The notes beneath the pieces were generated by a model. The model was given only the letters and a program-made list of their open reading frames with translations. It made no database searches and had not been told where the DNA came from. From assembly GCF_900113925.1 (NCBI RefSeq), contig NZ_FORD01000012.1, positions 1-64,000 of the forward strand: DNA of 64,000 nt, written 5' to 3'. The stretch comes from Nitrosomonas sp. Nm34. Its GTDB lineage: Bacteria > Pseudomonadota > Gammaproteobacteria > Burkholderiales > Nitrosomonadaceae. A program made the position numbers and the translations under genes. Every line of letters begins with the position of its first letter. The first letter of the stretch is position 1. Of the stretch, positions 55,920 through 64,000 are shown piece by piece.

Positions 55920-57001
55920 ACTCAGCTTACGAGGTTTATTTTGGTGGGCCTGATCGCTCATCAGGTTATCTACGGGATCTGCTGGCACAGCAGATTGCTG
56001 CTGTGCCAGCAGGAGGCTCTATCGATTGGGTAACTTATTATTTTCGTGATTTAGAGCTTGCCAGAGCGCTCATCCAGGCTCAAAACCGAGGCGTCAAAGT
56101 GACTGTTTGTCTAGCAGGCAAGCCACGTGTTTCCGATGCTAATGATGACGTGATTGCCCTGCTTTCCGCACCAGAAGGTCTAGGTGATAAGTTTCGCACT
56201 GTCACGCTTACCGGGATACCTTCCCCGCCAAGAAGAGCATGGAGACCTCAGTTACATGAAAAGCTGTACTGCTTTTCGCATCCGAAACCCGTCGCGTTCA
56301 TCGGTTCTTTTAATCCATCCGGAAACCAATTGGAAGAAAGATCGGATATTATTCGAGAGATTGGTGACCAGGATCAGGGTCATAATACGTTGGTTGGGTG
56401 CTATGATCCGCTGCTCATTGAGAAACTGGTAAAGCATGCCCGACAGTTACATCAAAAATCACCAGGATTATTTTATCGATTTTCTGCAAATGCAAATCAC
56501 ACCATCAAAGGGACTGATACGACTATTTATTTTCTACCCAGCATGCGTCCCCATCCCGTCATGCAATTCTTGAATGAAATAGGCAAAGATGCGCGTATTC
56601 GTATTGCAGCCTCACATATCAGAGCAAAGCGGGCTGTTGATGTGATCGTGGGGCTGACTAAGCGAGGAGCAATAGTGGAAATCATTGCAGAGCAAACGCT
56701 TAGACGTGTTACTCCGAACGTAGAGCAGCGATTGCTCTCAGCGGGAATTCGATTCAAGCGAAATGGTGATAATTTACCCATGCATCTTAAGTTCATACTA
56801 GTTGAAGCCGGTGATCAGAAGTGGTCGATTTTTGGTAGTTTTAATTGGACGAAGCCTTCTTTCTGGTTGAATCATGAAATTATTGCTATTTCCAGCAATT
56901 CGCATATTTTTAATGCTTTTTCCGATCGATGGAGTATATTGGCAAATGAAAAAGCCATTACACCTATCACGCCCGAGCGGTTTGGTTTAATTCCTGTTTA
57001 A
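55910..57001 (+). CDS. Phospholipase D-like protein with altered HKD motifs
   Basis: The 363-residue protein has two PLD-type repeats. The first reads HEKLYCFS followed by GSFNPSGN, the second HLKFILVE followed by GSFNWTKPS. In each the His and Lys are present but the Asp of HxKxxxxD is Ser and Glu. It may still act as a transferase or nuclease, as many PLD relatives tolerate this. It is translationally coupled to the ATP-grasp gene and therefore likely modifies the same surface polymer or lipid. No signal peptide. Confidence 0.75.
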   Translation: MQMNSAYEVYFGGPDRSSGYLRDLLAQQIAAVPAGGSIDWVTYYFRDLELARALIQAQNRGVKVTVCLAGKPRVSDANDDVIALLSAPEGLGDKFRTVTLTGIPSPPRRAWRPQLHEKLYCFSHPKPVAFIGSFNPSGNQLEERSDIIREIGDQDQGHNTLVGCYDPLLIEKLVKHARQLHQKSPGLFYRFSANANHTIKGTDTTIYFLPSMRPHPVMQFLNEIGKDARIRIAASHIRAKRAVDVIVGLTKRGAIVEIIAEQTLRRVTPNVEQRLLSAGIRFKRNGDNLPMHLKFILVEAGDQKWSIFGSFNWTKPSFWLNHEIIAISSNSHIFNAFSDRWSILANEKAITPITPERFGLIPV

Positions 57002-57027
57002 TGGTTGTAAGTTAGGTGCTATATCAT

Positions 57028-58428
57028 ATGAAAACTCGAGCTTCACCGCTAATTATTCCTGTTGAAAGCCAAGTTCGTGAGTTAGATGCGAAAATTCTTT
57101 TATCCTGTATTGCAGCTGAGCGTGGTTTTCCAGTCATCATGGGTTCCAGAGCGTATGCTCATTTCCAGGTAGCCTCCGTTCCTCGGGGAATTTATTTGGC
57201 GAAAAGTATGCGAAGCCTGAGTAGTTCAATGTTTAAGATATTGCGCCAACTGGGTCATGAGATTGTGGCGTGGGAAGAAGAGGCGCTGGTTCATCCACCT
57301 GCTGAGACATATTTTTCTCTGCGCTTGTCTCCTAAGACTATCAAAAATGTGTCGCATGTATTTGCCTGGGGTCAGGAAAATGTTGATCTGCTTCGACAAT
57401 ATCCTGCACTGCCTGAGAATATGCCCATCCATATTACCGGAAATCCGCGTGGTGATATGCTGCGGCCAGAAATTCGTCCTTACTTTGCCCCAGAAGTTGA
57501 AAAGCTGCGTAGTCTTTATGGAGATTTCATTCTTATTAACACCAATTTCAGTGATGTAAACCCCTATATTCCCAGCGTGGGCTTATTTCTGCCAACAAAA
57601 GCTCCTTCGCAGCCAATCCGTTTAGGGCAGTCTGGTATTGGCATGAGCAAGGAGTTTGCTGAAGGTCTGCAAGCGCATAAACTGTCAGTTCTGGAGGATT
57701 TCAAACAACTTATTCCCATGCTCGAGCAGGCATTTCCTGAGTTAACTATCATTGTTCGACCTCATCCTAGTGAAAGTTATCAAATTTATCACCAAATTGC
57801 TGCGAAATGTCCGCGAGTAGTCATAACCAATCAAGGCAATGTCATTCCCTGGTTACTCGCTGCAAAAGCGATGGTACACAATGGCTGCACGACCGGGCTG
57901 GAGGCTTATATGCTCGATGTTCCTGCGATCTCTTACCTGGCAACGCTTAATCAATATTACGACTATGACTTTCAAGGTTTGCCTACTAAACTCAGTTACC
58001 AATGTTTCAATTTTGAGGAACTGGCTGATATTTTGTCTCAGATTCTTAAGGGTGAAATAGGGGCAGCGGATGGCCAGGAGCGGCAAGATCTCATTGATTA
58101 TTTCCTGGCAGCGCAAGAAGGGCCATTAGCTTGTGAGCGGATTGTAGATGTTTTGGAAGCCAGTGGTTACAGTAAAGGACAACCCCCGGCCAAACCACTC
58201 AGTACCTATCTTCAAGGATGGCTATTCACCAAGCTAAAAGCTGGCTTGACGAATCTCTATATGCGTCGCCCAGGTCCCAATCGGCTGGCCTACCATAATC
58301 ACCGTTTTCCTGGAATTTCAGTAAAAGAAATTGAACAAAAAATTGCGCATTTTGGTAATTTATTAAAGCGCTTTGACAAGATTAAAGTTGCGCCATATGC
58401 TAAGCATGTATTCAGGATCAGCGCATAA
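57028..58428 (+). CDS. Surface carbohydrate biosynthesis protein (GT-B-like)
   Basis: From ATG 57028 the protein is 466 residues. It has FAWGQENVDLLRQYP, ITGNPRGDMLRPE, TIIVRPHPSESYQIY and AKAMVHNGCTTGLEAYML. The RPHPSE and GCTTGLEA blocks resemble the donor-binding site of capsule-type transferases. Proteins of this type appear in sialic-acid-like clusters. It lies directly before neuB, 26 nt from its ATG. The GTG at 57016 is a less likely start. Confidence 0.65.
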   Translation: MKTRASPLIIPVESQVRELDAKILLSCIAAERGFPVIMGSRAYAHFQVASVPRGIYLAKSMRSLSSSMFKILRQLGHEIVAWEEEALVHPPAETYFSLRLSPKTIKNVSHVFAWGQENVDLLRQYPALPENMPIHITGNPRGDMLRPEIRPYFAPEVEKLRSLYGDFILINTNFSDVNPYIPSVGLFLPTKAPSQPIRLGQSGIGMSKEFAEGLQAHKLSVLEDFKQLIPMLEQAFPELTIIVRPHPSESYQIYHQIAAKCPRVVITNQGNVIPWLLAAKAMVHNGCTTGLEAYMLDVPAISYLATLNQYYDYDFQGLPTKLSYQCFNFEELADILSQILKGEIGAADGQERQDLIDYFLAAQEGPLACERIVDVLEASGYSKGQPPAKPLSTYLQGWLFTKLKAGLTNLYMRRPGPNRLAYHNHRFPGISVKEIEQKIAHFGNLLKRFDKIKVAPYAKHVFRISA

Positions 58429-58454
58429 GTTTCTTACTTTACTGATTGATATCT

Positions 58455-59333
58455 ATGAAAACACCCAGAGTTGTTGCTGAAATAGGCTGTAATCATAAAG
58501 GTGACATTGAGATTGCACGTGAGATGATAAAAGTCGCCGCGAGCTTTGCTCAATGCAATTTCGTCAAGTTCCAGAAACGTTCGAATAAGGAGCTGCTTAC
58601 ACCTGAGGAGTACCATGCACCTCATCCCAATCCACAGAATAGCTATGGGGAAACTTATGGAGCACACCGTGAATTTCTGGAATTTAATGTTGAGCAACAT
58701 CAACAGTTAAAAGAGTGGTGCGAAGAGTATGGTATCGGTTATTCAACTTCAGTCTGGGATCTTACTTCGGCAAAGGAAATTGCAGATATCAATCCAGAAT
58801 TCATTAAGATACCCTCAGCGTGCAATCTCAATTTTACTATGCTGGAATTCCTTGCTCGTAACTATAGCGGTGATATTCATATTTCCGCGGGGATGACAAC
58901 TCCTCCGGAGCTAGAACAGATTGTGAATTTGATGGAAGCACATGATGCCGCTCATCGGGTTGTGTTATATGCTTGTACCTCAGGTTATCCCGTGCCTTTT
59001 GAGCAGGTTTGCTTGCTGGAGTTACGAACTATAGAGGAACGGTTTGGCTCTCGCGTTAAGGAAATTGGGTTTTCTGGACATCATCTCGGAATAGCCATTG
59101 ATTCTGCAGCCGTGGCATTGGGCGCATCCTGGATTGAACGGCATTTTACTCTGGATCGGACTTGGAAGGGGACTGATCATGCCGCCTCATTGGAGCCAGA
59201 TGGGTTACGCAAGCTGGTACGCGATGTGCGTGCTGTATCTAACGCTTTGACATTTAAAGATACCCCTATACTGGAAATTGAGTTACCGCAGCGTAATAAG
59301 CTCAAACGTTTGCAAGGCGTTCATTTCAACTGA
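58455..59333 (+). CDS. neuB: N-acetylneuraminate synthase-like protein (NeuB family), no SAF domain
   Basis: From ATG 58455 the protein is 292 residues. It has VAEIGCNHKGDIEIA, VKFQKRSNKELLTPE, IKIPSACNLNF, HISAGMTT and GFSGHHLGIAIDSAA, which define the TIM-barrel of sialic/legionaminic acid synthases (condensing phosphoenolpyruvate with a hexosamine). Usual NeuB proteins are about 345 residues with a C-terminal SAF (antifreeze-like) domain, which is missing here. The stop overlaps the next ATG (TGATG), so it is coupled with the cytidylyltransferase. The exact nonulosonate is unknown. Confidence 0.82.
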   Translation: MKTPRVVAEIGCNHKGDIEIAREMIKVAASFAQCNFVKFQKRSNKELLTPEEYHAPHPNPQNSYGETYGAHREFLEFNVEQHQQLKEWCEEYGIGYSTSVWDLTSAKEIADINPEFIKIPSACNLNFTMLEFLARNYSGDIHISAGMTTPPELEQIVNLMEAHDAAHRVVLYACTSGYPVPFEQVCLLELRTIEERFGSRVKEIGFSGHHLGIAIDSAAVALGASWIERHFTLDRTWKGTDHAASLEPDGLRKLVRDVRAVSNALTFKDTPILEIELPQRNKLKRLQGVHFN

Positions 59334-60511
59334 TGCGCTGGGTTGCTTTTATGCCTCTGCGTGCGAATTCGAAATCGATTCCTGATAAGAATATCCGCTT
59401 CATCGCAGGTCGGCCTCTATTCGCCTGGAGTCTGGAACAAGCGATTACTTCACAGTGTTTTGATGAGATTTACGTTGCTACCGATTCACCAAGAATACGA
59501 AAGAGAGTACTGGAAGAATTTCCTTCTGCTGTTAAAGTGCTGGATCGTTCGGCTGAAACGTGCACAGACACAGCGAGTACGGAAAGCGCTATGCTCGAGT
59601 TTCACCAGAAAATATCATTTGATGTGGTTAGTCTGATCCAGGCTACTTCACCGCTTACCCGTGCAGGTGATTTTCGTATGGCTAAGCATAAATTTGTTAC
59701 TGACAATCTGGATTCTCTGCTAACTGCCGTGTCATCGAAACGTTTTTTCTGGACCCAATCAGCGATACCTATTAACTATGATCCGGCTAATCGCCCAAGA
59801 CGGCAAGATTTTGAAGGATGTCTCATGGAAAATGGGGCTTTCTACTTCACACGAGCAAAATTGCTGAAAGAAACGGCCAGCCGTTTGGGCGGGCGTATCG
59901 GTATTCATCAGATGGCTGCTGAAACTGCAATTGAGATTGATGATGAAGTCGACTGGATGGTGGTGGAGCAACTTCTGCTAAGGCAAAAATTAAAATCCAC
60001 CCTCGGTGCTTCACAGATTAAAGCGTTTATCCTTGATGTGGACGGCACACTGACTGATGGTGGTATGTATTATGGATCGGATGGTGAGGCATTCAAGAAG
60101 TTTAATACCCGCGATGCACATGGTTTGCAATTGCTACGTGAAAACGGCATCAAGGTTTGTGTCATGAGCTCCGAAGCTAGCCCTGCTGTTGCCGCGAGAA
60201 TGAAGAAACTGAATATTGATGAATACTATCCAGGAATAAAAAATAAATTTGAAGTGCTTCAGAGTAAAGCTAAGCTCTGGCGGATATCTTTACAAGATAT
60301 CGCCTATATGGGGGACGATCTTTGTGATTTAGACTGCATAAGCAGGGTAGGCACTGCTATGTGTCCAGCAGACGCTGTTCCAGAAATTATACAGCGGGCT
60401 CATTACATTTGTACCCGCCCGGCTGGACATGGTGCTGTGCGTGAAGCATGCGATCTGATCCTTGGAATCAATCTGGGAATGACCATGACTTCTCCAAAAA
60501 ATCATTCTTAA
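59333..60511 (+). CDS. neuA: Acylneuraminate cytidylyltransferase fused to a KdsC-like HAD phosphatase
   Basis: The 392-residue protein has an N-terminal NeuA domain (about 1-225; LRANSKSIPDKNIR nucleotide loop, IQATSPLTR, ENGAFYFTR) and a C-terminal HAD domain (about 230-390; D235-V-D237-GTLTDGGMYY, MSSEAS, GDDLCDLDCI). It should activate a sialic-acid-like sugar as CMP-sugar and dephosphorylate the 9-phosphate or a related precursor. Vertebrate CMP-sialate synthase has a similar extra HAD domain. Coupled to neuB by the TGATG overlap. Confidence 0.85.
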   Translation: MRWVAFMPLRANSKSIPDKNIRFIAGRPLFAWSLEQAITSQCFDEIYVATDSPRIRKRVLEEFPSAVKVLDRSAETCTDTASTESAMLEFHQKISFDVVSLIQATSPLTRAGDFRMAKHKFVTDNLDSLLTAVSSKRFFWTQSAIPINYDPANRPRRQDFEGCLMENGAFYFTRAKLLKETASRLGGRIGIHQMAAETAIEIDDEVDWMVVEQLLLRQKLKSTLGASQIKAFILDVDGTLTDGGMYYGSDGEAFKKFNTRDAHGLQLLRENGIKVCVMSSEASPAVAARMKKLNIDEYYPGIKNKFEVLQSKAKLWRISLQDIAYMGDDLCDLDCISRVGTAMCPADAVPEIIQRAHYICTRPAGHGAVREACDLILGINLGMTMTSPKNHS

Positions 60512-60575
60512 AGCGGTAGTGGGTGTATTTCGTGTATTTCGCAGATCATCTCAAGATTAAGTATAAAAATTACTG

Positions 60576-61817
60576 ATGCAAAATAAACTAGTCAGTTCAG
60601 CCAATCTGATACAGACTTCTTATGCATGGCAACACATATTGACAAAAGCCATGTTACTTTTTTTTGGTATTGCTCTGTGGAGCAAGTGGTTGAGTCTGCC
60701 TGCCGGTATCATTTTGACTGTACTCTGGATTTTAGATGGGGGGTTTAGCCGGCTGAGGGGAATAATCAAAGATCCCTTCGTAATGGCAATACTCATTTTG
60801 TCTGGTGTGGTTGCACTCGGAACACTCTGGGGCGATTATCCTGAGTTTGGATATATAAAGTGGAGAAGATATTTTGCTTTCTTGATCTTTATTCCTTTTT
60901 TATCTTTGTTGAATAAAGAGCGCTTGCCTTGGGCAATCGGGGGATTGCTCACTGGTTATTTCGGTGTTTTACTGATGGGGTTTTATCAATGGGCGATTGT
61001 TGGCGTACAAGGAATTCCTCCTCTCAATATTAGCTATTTAAATTTTTCATTAATGCTCGGGATTGGAGTCATGCTGACGATCTACCTGGCAAGCATAAAT
61101 AGCGATAAAAAATTAAAGTCAGCACTCTGGTTTTTTGGAGGCTTCTTGTTGTTTCTTCAATTCAATCAGGATGCACGTGGGCCTCTCCTGGCAACCCTGG
61201 TGTCGACGGGTTTATTAATTCTTCTACTCTATAAAACAAACATCAGAATATTGGCTGGTATTGCATCATCATTAATGGCTGTGGTTCTTATATTTGCATT
61301 CAATAGCGCCAGCTTTCAGGGGAGGCTGATTCAAATCCTTGACGGTGTAAAGCTATACCAGCAAGGAAAATATGGCACGAGCCTAGGCTATCGTCTTGCC
61401 ATCTGGGATGTAGGTTTGCACGGTATTATGCAAAAACCATTAACTGGGTATGGTACAGGAAAAGCAGGAAGTTATTTCGAAGATACGATAACCACCTATA
61501 AAGATGGTCGTTATAAGAATCTACTTGAATATCATAAAACAACTAACTATCACAATGATTGGATTGAAATTGGCATGCATGTCGGAGTGCTTGGTATTTT
61601 CGCGTTAGCCTTTCTTCTAAAAAGCTGGTTTCAAACGCTACGCGCTTACCAGCTTCCTATCTTGGGAGTTACCCTGGTCAGTTTTGTTTTCTTATCAGGC
61701 CTAACGGACACCTTTATTCTCTATAGCAAAATTCCTACTTTACTACTTGCCATTACCGCTATTGCCATCAGCTGGCAAAAAGTAACAGGAACAATTGAAC
61801 TTGAGAGCTGCCACTAG
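60576..61817 (+). CDS. O-antigen ligase / polymerase family membrane protein
   Basis: The 413-residue protein has about ten membrane helices and a large periplasmic loop (about 255-335) with YGTSLGYRLAIWDVG and YHNDWIEIGMHVG. These are the Wzy_C/WaaL signature region, including the conserved His near HNDWIE. It joins O-antigen or another polymer to lipid A-core, or polymerises repeat units, in the inner membrane. It follows neuA by 64 nt. Confidence 0.85.
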   Translation: MQNKLVSSANLIQTSYAWQHILTKAMLLFFGIALWSKWLSLPAGIILTVLWILDGGFSRLRGIIKDPFVMAILILSGVVALGTLWGDYPEFGYIKWRRYFAFLIFIPFLSLLNKERLPWAIGGLLTGYFGVLLMGFYQWAIVGVQGIPPLNISYLNFSLMLGIGVMLTIYLASINSDKKLKSALWFFGGFLLFLQFNQDARGPLLATLVSTGLLILLLYKTNIRILAGIASSLMAVVLIFAFNSASFQGRLIQILDGVKLYQQGKYGTSLGYRLAIWDVGLHGIMQKPLTGYGTGKAGSYFEDTITTYKDGRYKNLLEYHKTTNYHNDWIEIGMHVGVLGIFALAFLLKSWFQTLRAYQLPILGVTLVSFVFLSGLTDTFILYSKIPTLLLAITAIAISWQKVTGTIELESCH

Positions 61818-61833
61818 GTTAATCTGGCTATCA

Positions 61834-63798
61834 TCAATGACCCCGATATCCTCGGGCAATTCTATAATATACCCACCGCAACGGTTTATTCTCACGCATG
61901 ATTAATTGACTCTGTATGGGGCCAGGTTGATCAAGCATGTAAGTAATATCGTTACCCCAGCGGCCCTGCTCAAGATGGTTTTTCTCTATACCAACCAGTA
62001 TGATCGGCCGCATGGTTGGCGGTTCCGATGGATACCAGAATTGATACATAGCGCCGCTGTCACCAAACATATTACGTGAGCGAATATCCATAGGTTCTTT
62101 TCGATTGTAGAAAGACAGTGAGCTCGCAATCGGCCATTTGCTCATGCCTACGACAAGCGGCTTTTGTCCAGTTTGTTGCTGTATATTTTGAACGACTTTT
62201 TCAATTTCAATAGTTGTTTCACGCCAGAAATAACGTTTCATGAAATCCGGATAGGGAATACCTGGAAATCCCAGTACGACATAGTGCAGTATCAATGCAT
62301 AGGCAATCATGGAAATTGCGATAGTCGGGTTCCATGCTGCCTGCAGACGGCTTGCGATATTGCCTAAATGATGGGTCTGTCCCATCATCCATGCTATCGT
62401 TGGCAATACCGCTAACCATAGCGGAGCAGTCCAGTGAAAACGCATTGAATCGAACATACTGAGAACAAAAAATACCGCAAGTGGCGTTCCAGTGAAAACC
62501 CGCAAAAACAAACGACACCTTTGTGCAGATTGATCACTATCTTGATTGCCACCTGTTATGAGCGCCCATGCTGCAGCAAGGAATCCAGTAGGTGTGAGCA
62601 GCACTAAAATGTTAAGGAATAGAAGATGTGCTGAGAATTGATCATCACCCGCACCTTCTAATCGTCGTCCTTGAAACAGGAATGAAGCCCAGTTATGTTC
62701 GGCATTCCAGATAATGACCGGAGTAAATAATAATAAGGCAAGCAGGGCAGCAAGATAGGGATGAGCACGTCGCATCCAGTGACGCGCGATGGGATCCAGG
62801 ATAACAAACAATAAAGCTGCCATACCCAATAAGCCAATGGTATATTTTGAGAGAAGGCCGAGGCCGAATGTGATTCCCATACCCAGCCAGGCAGAACTGC
62901 GGCCGGCTATCAGCGCGCGCTCCATGTAATAGAGTGTGGCGGCCCAGGCTGCGATCAAGGGCGCATCTGCTGTCATCAACATGCCGGTTGCAAAGCTAAA
63001 GGGTAAGATGGCCAGTAATAACAGCGTGCGCAACCCCGTCTGTTTGTCATAAAGGTTGCATGCTAATGCATATAGATAACCCATTGTTATCAGACTGCAC
63101 ATGAATGCACTGATGCGGACCCCTAACTCATTATCACCAAAGATTGAGGTGCCAAGCCAGATCAGCCATGCAACCATGGGTGGGTGATCAAAGAAACTCA
63201 GGTCCATATGCTGAGCATATACCCAGTAGTATGCTTCGTCTGGAATGAGCTGCGCTTGAACTAAATAGATCAAGCGCAGCAGGATAGCAAACACGATGAT
63301 CCCAATCGTGGCCTCACGCCAGCCTATAGCTGGAGAAGGCAGCTGCTGCAGAAGCGGAAATATATAAAATACGAGCCCCATATAACTCATCGCAGCGGTT
63401 ATAACGATAACCGGAAAAATGGCCAGTGTGAGTGGTATATGCCAGACGTTAAGGAGCAAGGTTAGTAAGCCGCCGCGCATCAGCAAAACCAGGATACTGA
63501 CTATCGAGTAGCGACTGAATAGCTGCCATCGCAGGGAGTTTAGGTCAATTGATTGAGGCAAGTATTTGGAAAAGAATGAGTAATTTATCGCACCAGCTAT
63601 GAGAAAGCTTGTGATATGCGCTAATGAAAGACCAGCCTCACTATGCATTAGCAATAGGAAAGAACCTGCATCCACTGCCGCAGCAAGTAATCCGATAAAA
63701 CAAAGGCGCCAGCTTATGTTGCCCGGGAGTACATTGTTAGGATACATTATTAAATGTTGTAGATAAGGCCACCTGAGAAATTTTGCTAAAGATACCAT
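61834..63798 (-). CDS. GtrA-like domain fused to an ArnT/GT39-type glycosyltransferase
   Basis: From ATG 63798 the protein is 654 residues (TTG 63882 would add 28). The N-terminal 150 residues are a GtrA-type four-helix membrane domain (AAAVDAGSFLLLM, ITAAMSYMGLVFY). The rest is a PMT/ArnT-like membrane enzyme with IPDEAYYWVYAQHMDLSFFD and HPPMVAWLIW in the catalytic loop, then a hydrophobic bundle and a C-terminal periplasmic domain. It would move a sugar from an undecaprenyl carrier onto a lipid or protein at the periplasmic face. Convergent with the O-antigen ligase (17 nt apart). Confidence 0.78.
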   Translation of the reverse strand: MVSLAKFLRWPYLQHLIMYPNNVLPGNISWRLCFIGLLAAAVDAGSFLLLMHSEAGLSLAHITSFLIAGAINYSFFSKYLPQSIDLNSLRWQLFSRYSIVSILVLLMRGGLLTLLLNVWHIPLTLAIFPVIVITAAMSYMGLVFYIFPLLQQLPSPAIGWREATIGIIVFAILLRLIYLVQAQLIPDEAYYWVYAQHMDLSFFDHPPMVAWLIWLGTSIFGDNELGVRISAFMCSLITMGYLYALACNLYDKQTGLRTLLLLAILPFSFATGMLMTADAPLIAAWAATLYYMERALIAGRSSAWLGMGITFGLGLLSKYTIGLLGMAALLFVILDPIARHWMRRAHPYLAALLALLLFTPVIIWNAEHNWASFLFQGRRLEGAGDDQFSAHLLFLNILVLLTPTGFLAAAWALITGGNQDSDQSAQRCRLFLRVFTGTPLAVFFVLSMFDSMRFHWTAPLWLAVLPTIAWMMGQTHHLGNIASRLQAAWNPTIAISMIAYALILHYVVLGFPGIPYPDFMKRYFWRETTIEIEKVVQNIQQQTGQKPLVVGMSKWPIASSLSFYNRKEPMDIRSRNMFGDSGAMYQFWYPSEPPTMRPIILVGIEKNHLEQGRWGNDITYMLDQPGPIQSQLIMRENKPLRWVYYRIARGYRGH

Positions 63799-63898
63799 TT
63801 GGAATTCGATCAGTTTATGTTTGTGGATAGGATTGATATGCAGCTTATCTCTGTTTTTAACTGACGGGAAGCTATTTTCCAAAATTGTGAATAGGGTC

Positions 63899-64000
63899 TT
63901 ATTTTATTTCCAAATCAAAATTGACGCGAAGGCGAGCCGCAGACAATATCAATCATACGGCAAGGTGAAGCCAACAAAGTCAATTTTGATTTGGAAATGG
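63899..64000 (-). repeat. 105-bp palindromic repeat, copy 9 (cut by window end)
   Basis: TTATTTTATTTCCAAATCAA, then ATTGACGCGAAGGCGAGCCG, AATCATACGGCAAGGTGAAG and TTTTGATTTGGAAATGG. This is the best-preserved copy, with ends complementary over about 22 bases. Confidence 0.92.

Overview
The window looks like chromosome from an ammonia-oxidising betaproteobacterium of the Nitrosomonas type. The strongest evidence is a gene for nitrosocyanin (42209-42655), a red copper protein known from ammonia-oxidising bacteria, with its Glu, Cys and two His copper ligands in place. A di-haem MauG/cytochrome c peroxidase-like protein, a transketolase, a Kdo hydroxylase and moderate to low GC fit this. No rRNA, tRNA, CRISPR array or intact insertion sequence was seen. 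Transposase remnants are frequent.

Layout. 1-3.3 kb: an IS630 remnant, then a phospholipase D-VTT membrane protein coupled to an endonuclease/exonuclease/phosphatase protein. 3.4-10.1 kb: an outer-membrane porin, a lipoprotein, the MauG-like peroxidase, two decayed RAYT (REP-associated tyrosine transposase) genes, an RNase H-like pseudogene and a THEP1 NTPase. 10.8-14.0 kb: sulfite reductase cysJI, with a CysJ that lacks its connecting domain. 14.2-20.4 kb: the most unusual locus. It has a coiled-coil outer-membrane beta-barrel (FapF-like), a periplasmic C39 peptidase (FapD-like), three small Sec-exported proteins that share a double-glycine-like motif after the signal peptide, and nearby a LuxR-type regulator with a degenerate receiver. 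20.4-34 kb: a decayed IS, N-formylglutamate amidohydrolase, RelA, an M18 aminopeptidase, transketolase, a DUF488 protein and a Lon-like protease. 34-44 kb: a zinc-ribbon/PIN-like protein, two paralogous GH114 glycosidases, a YDxxG-repeat protein, IS5 and IS3 remnants, and nitrosocyanin. 44-46 kb: a DksA/TraR zinc-finger protein and an APH-AAA kinase fusion. 46.4-63.8 kb: an SDR-SPW-VKOR-SPW fusion followed by a surface-polysaccharide/LPS cluster (RgpF-like, Kdo hydroxylase, glycosyltransferases, sugar-transfer ATP-grasp, PLD-like, NeuB, NeuA-HAD, O-antigen ligase, GtrA-GT39).

A roughly 105-bp element with inverted ends of about 22-28 bp occurs nine times in both orientations, always between genes or at gene ends. 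It resembles a MITE or a RAYT-mobilised palindrome. One copy supplies the last codons and stop of the kinase gene at 44523, and two same-orientation copies bracket the polysaccharide cluster.

All calls were made by reading sequence and translations. No database search was run, so family names rest on remembered motifs.
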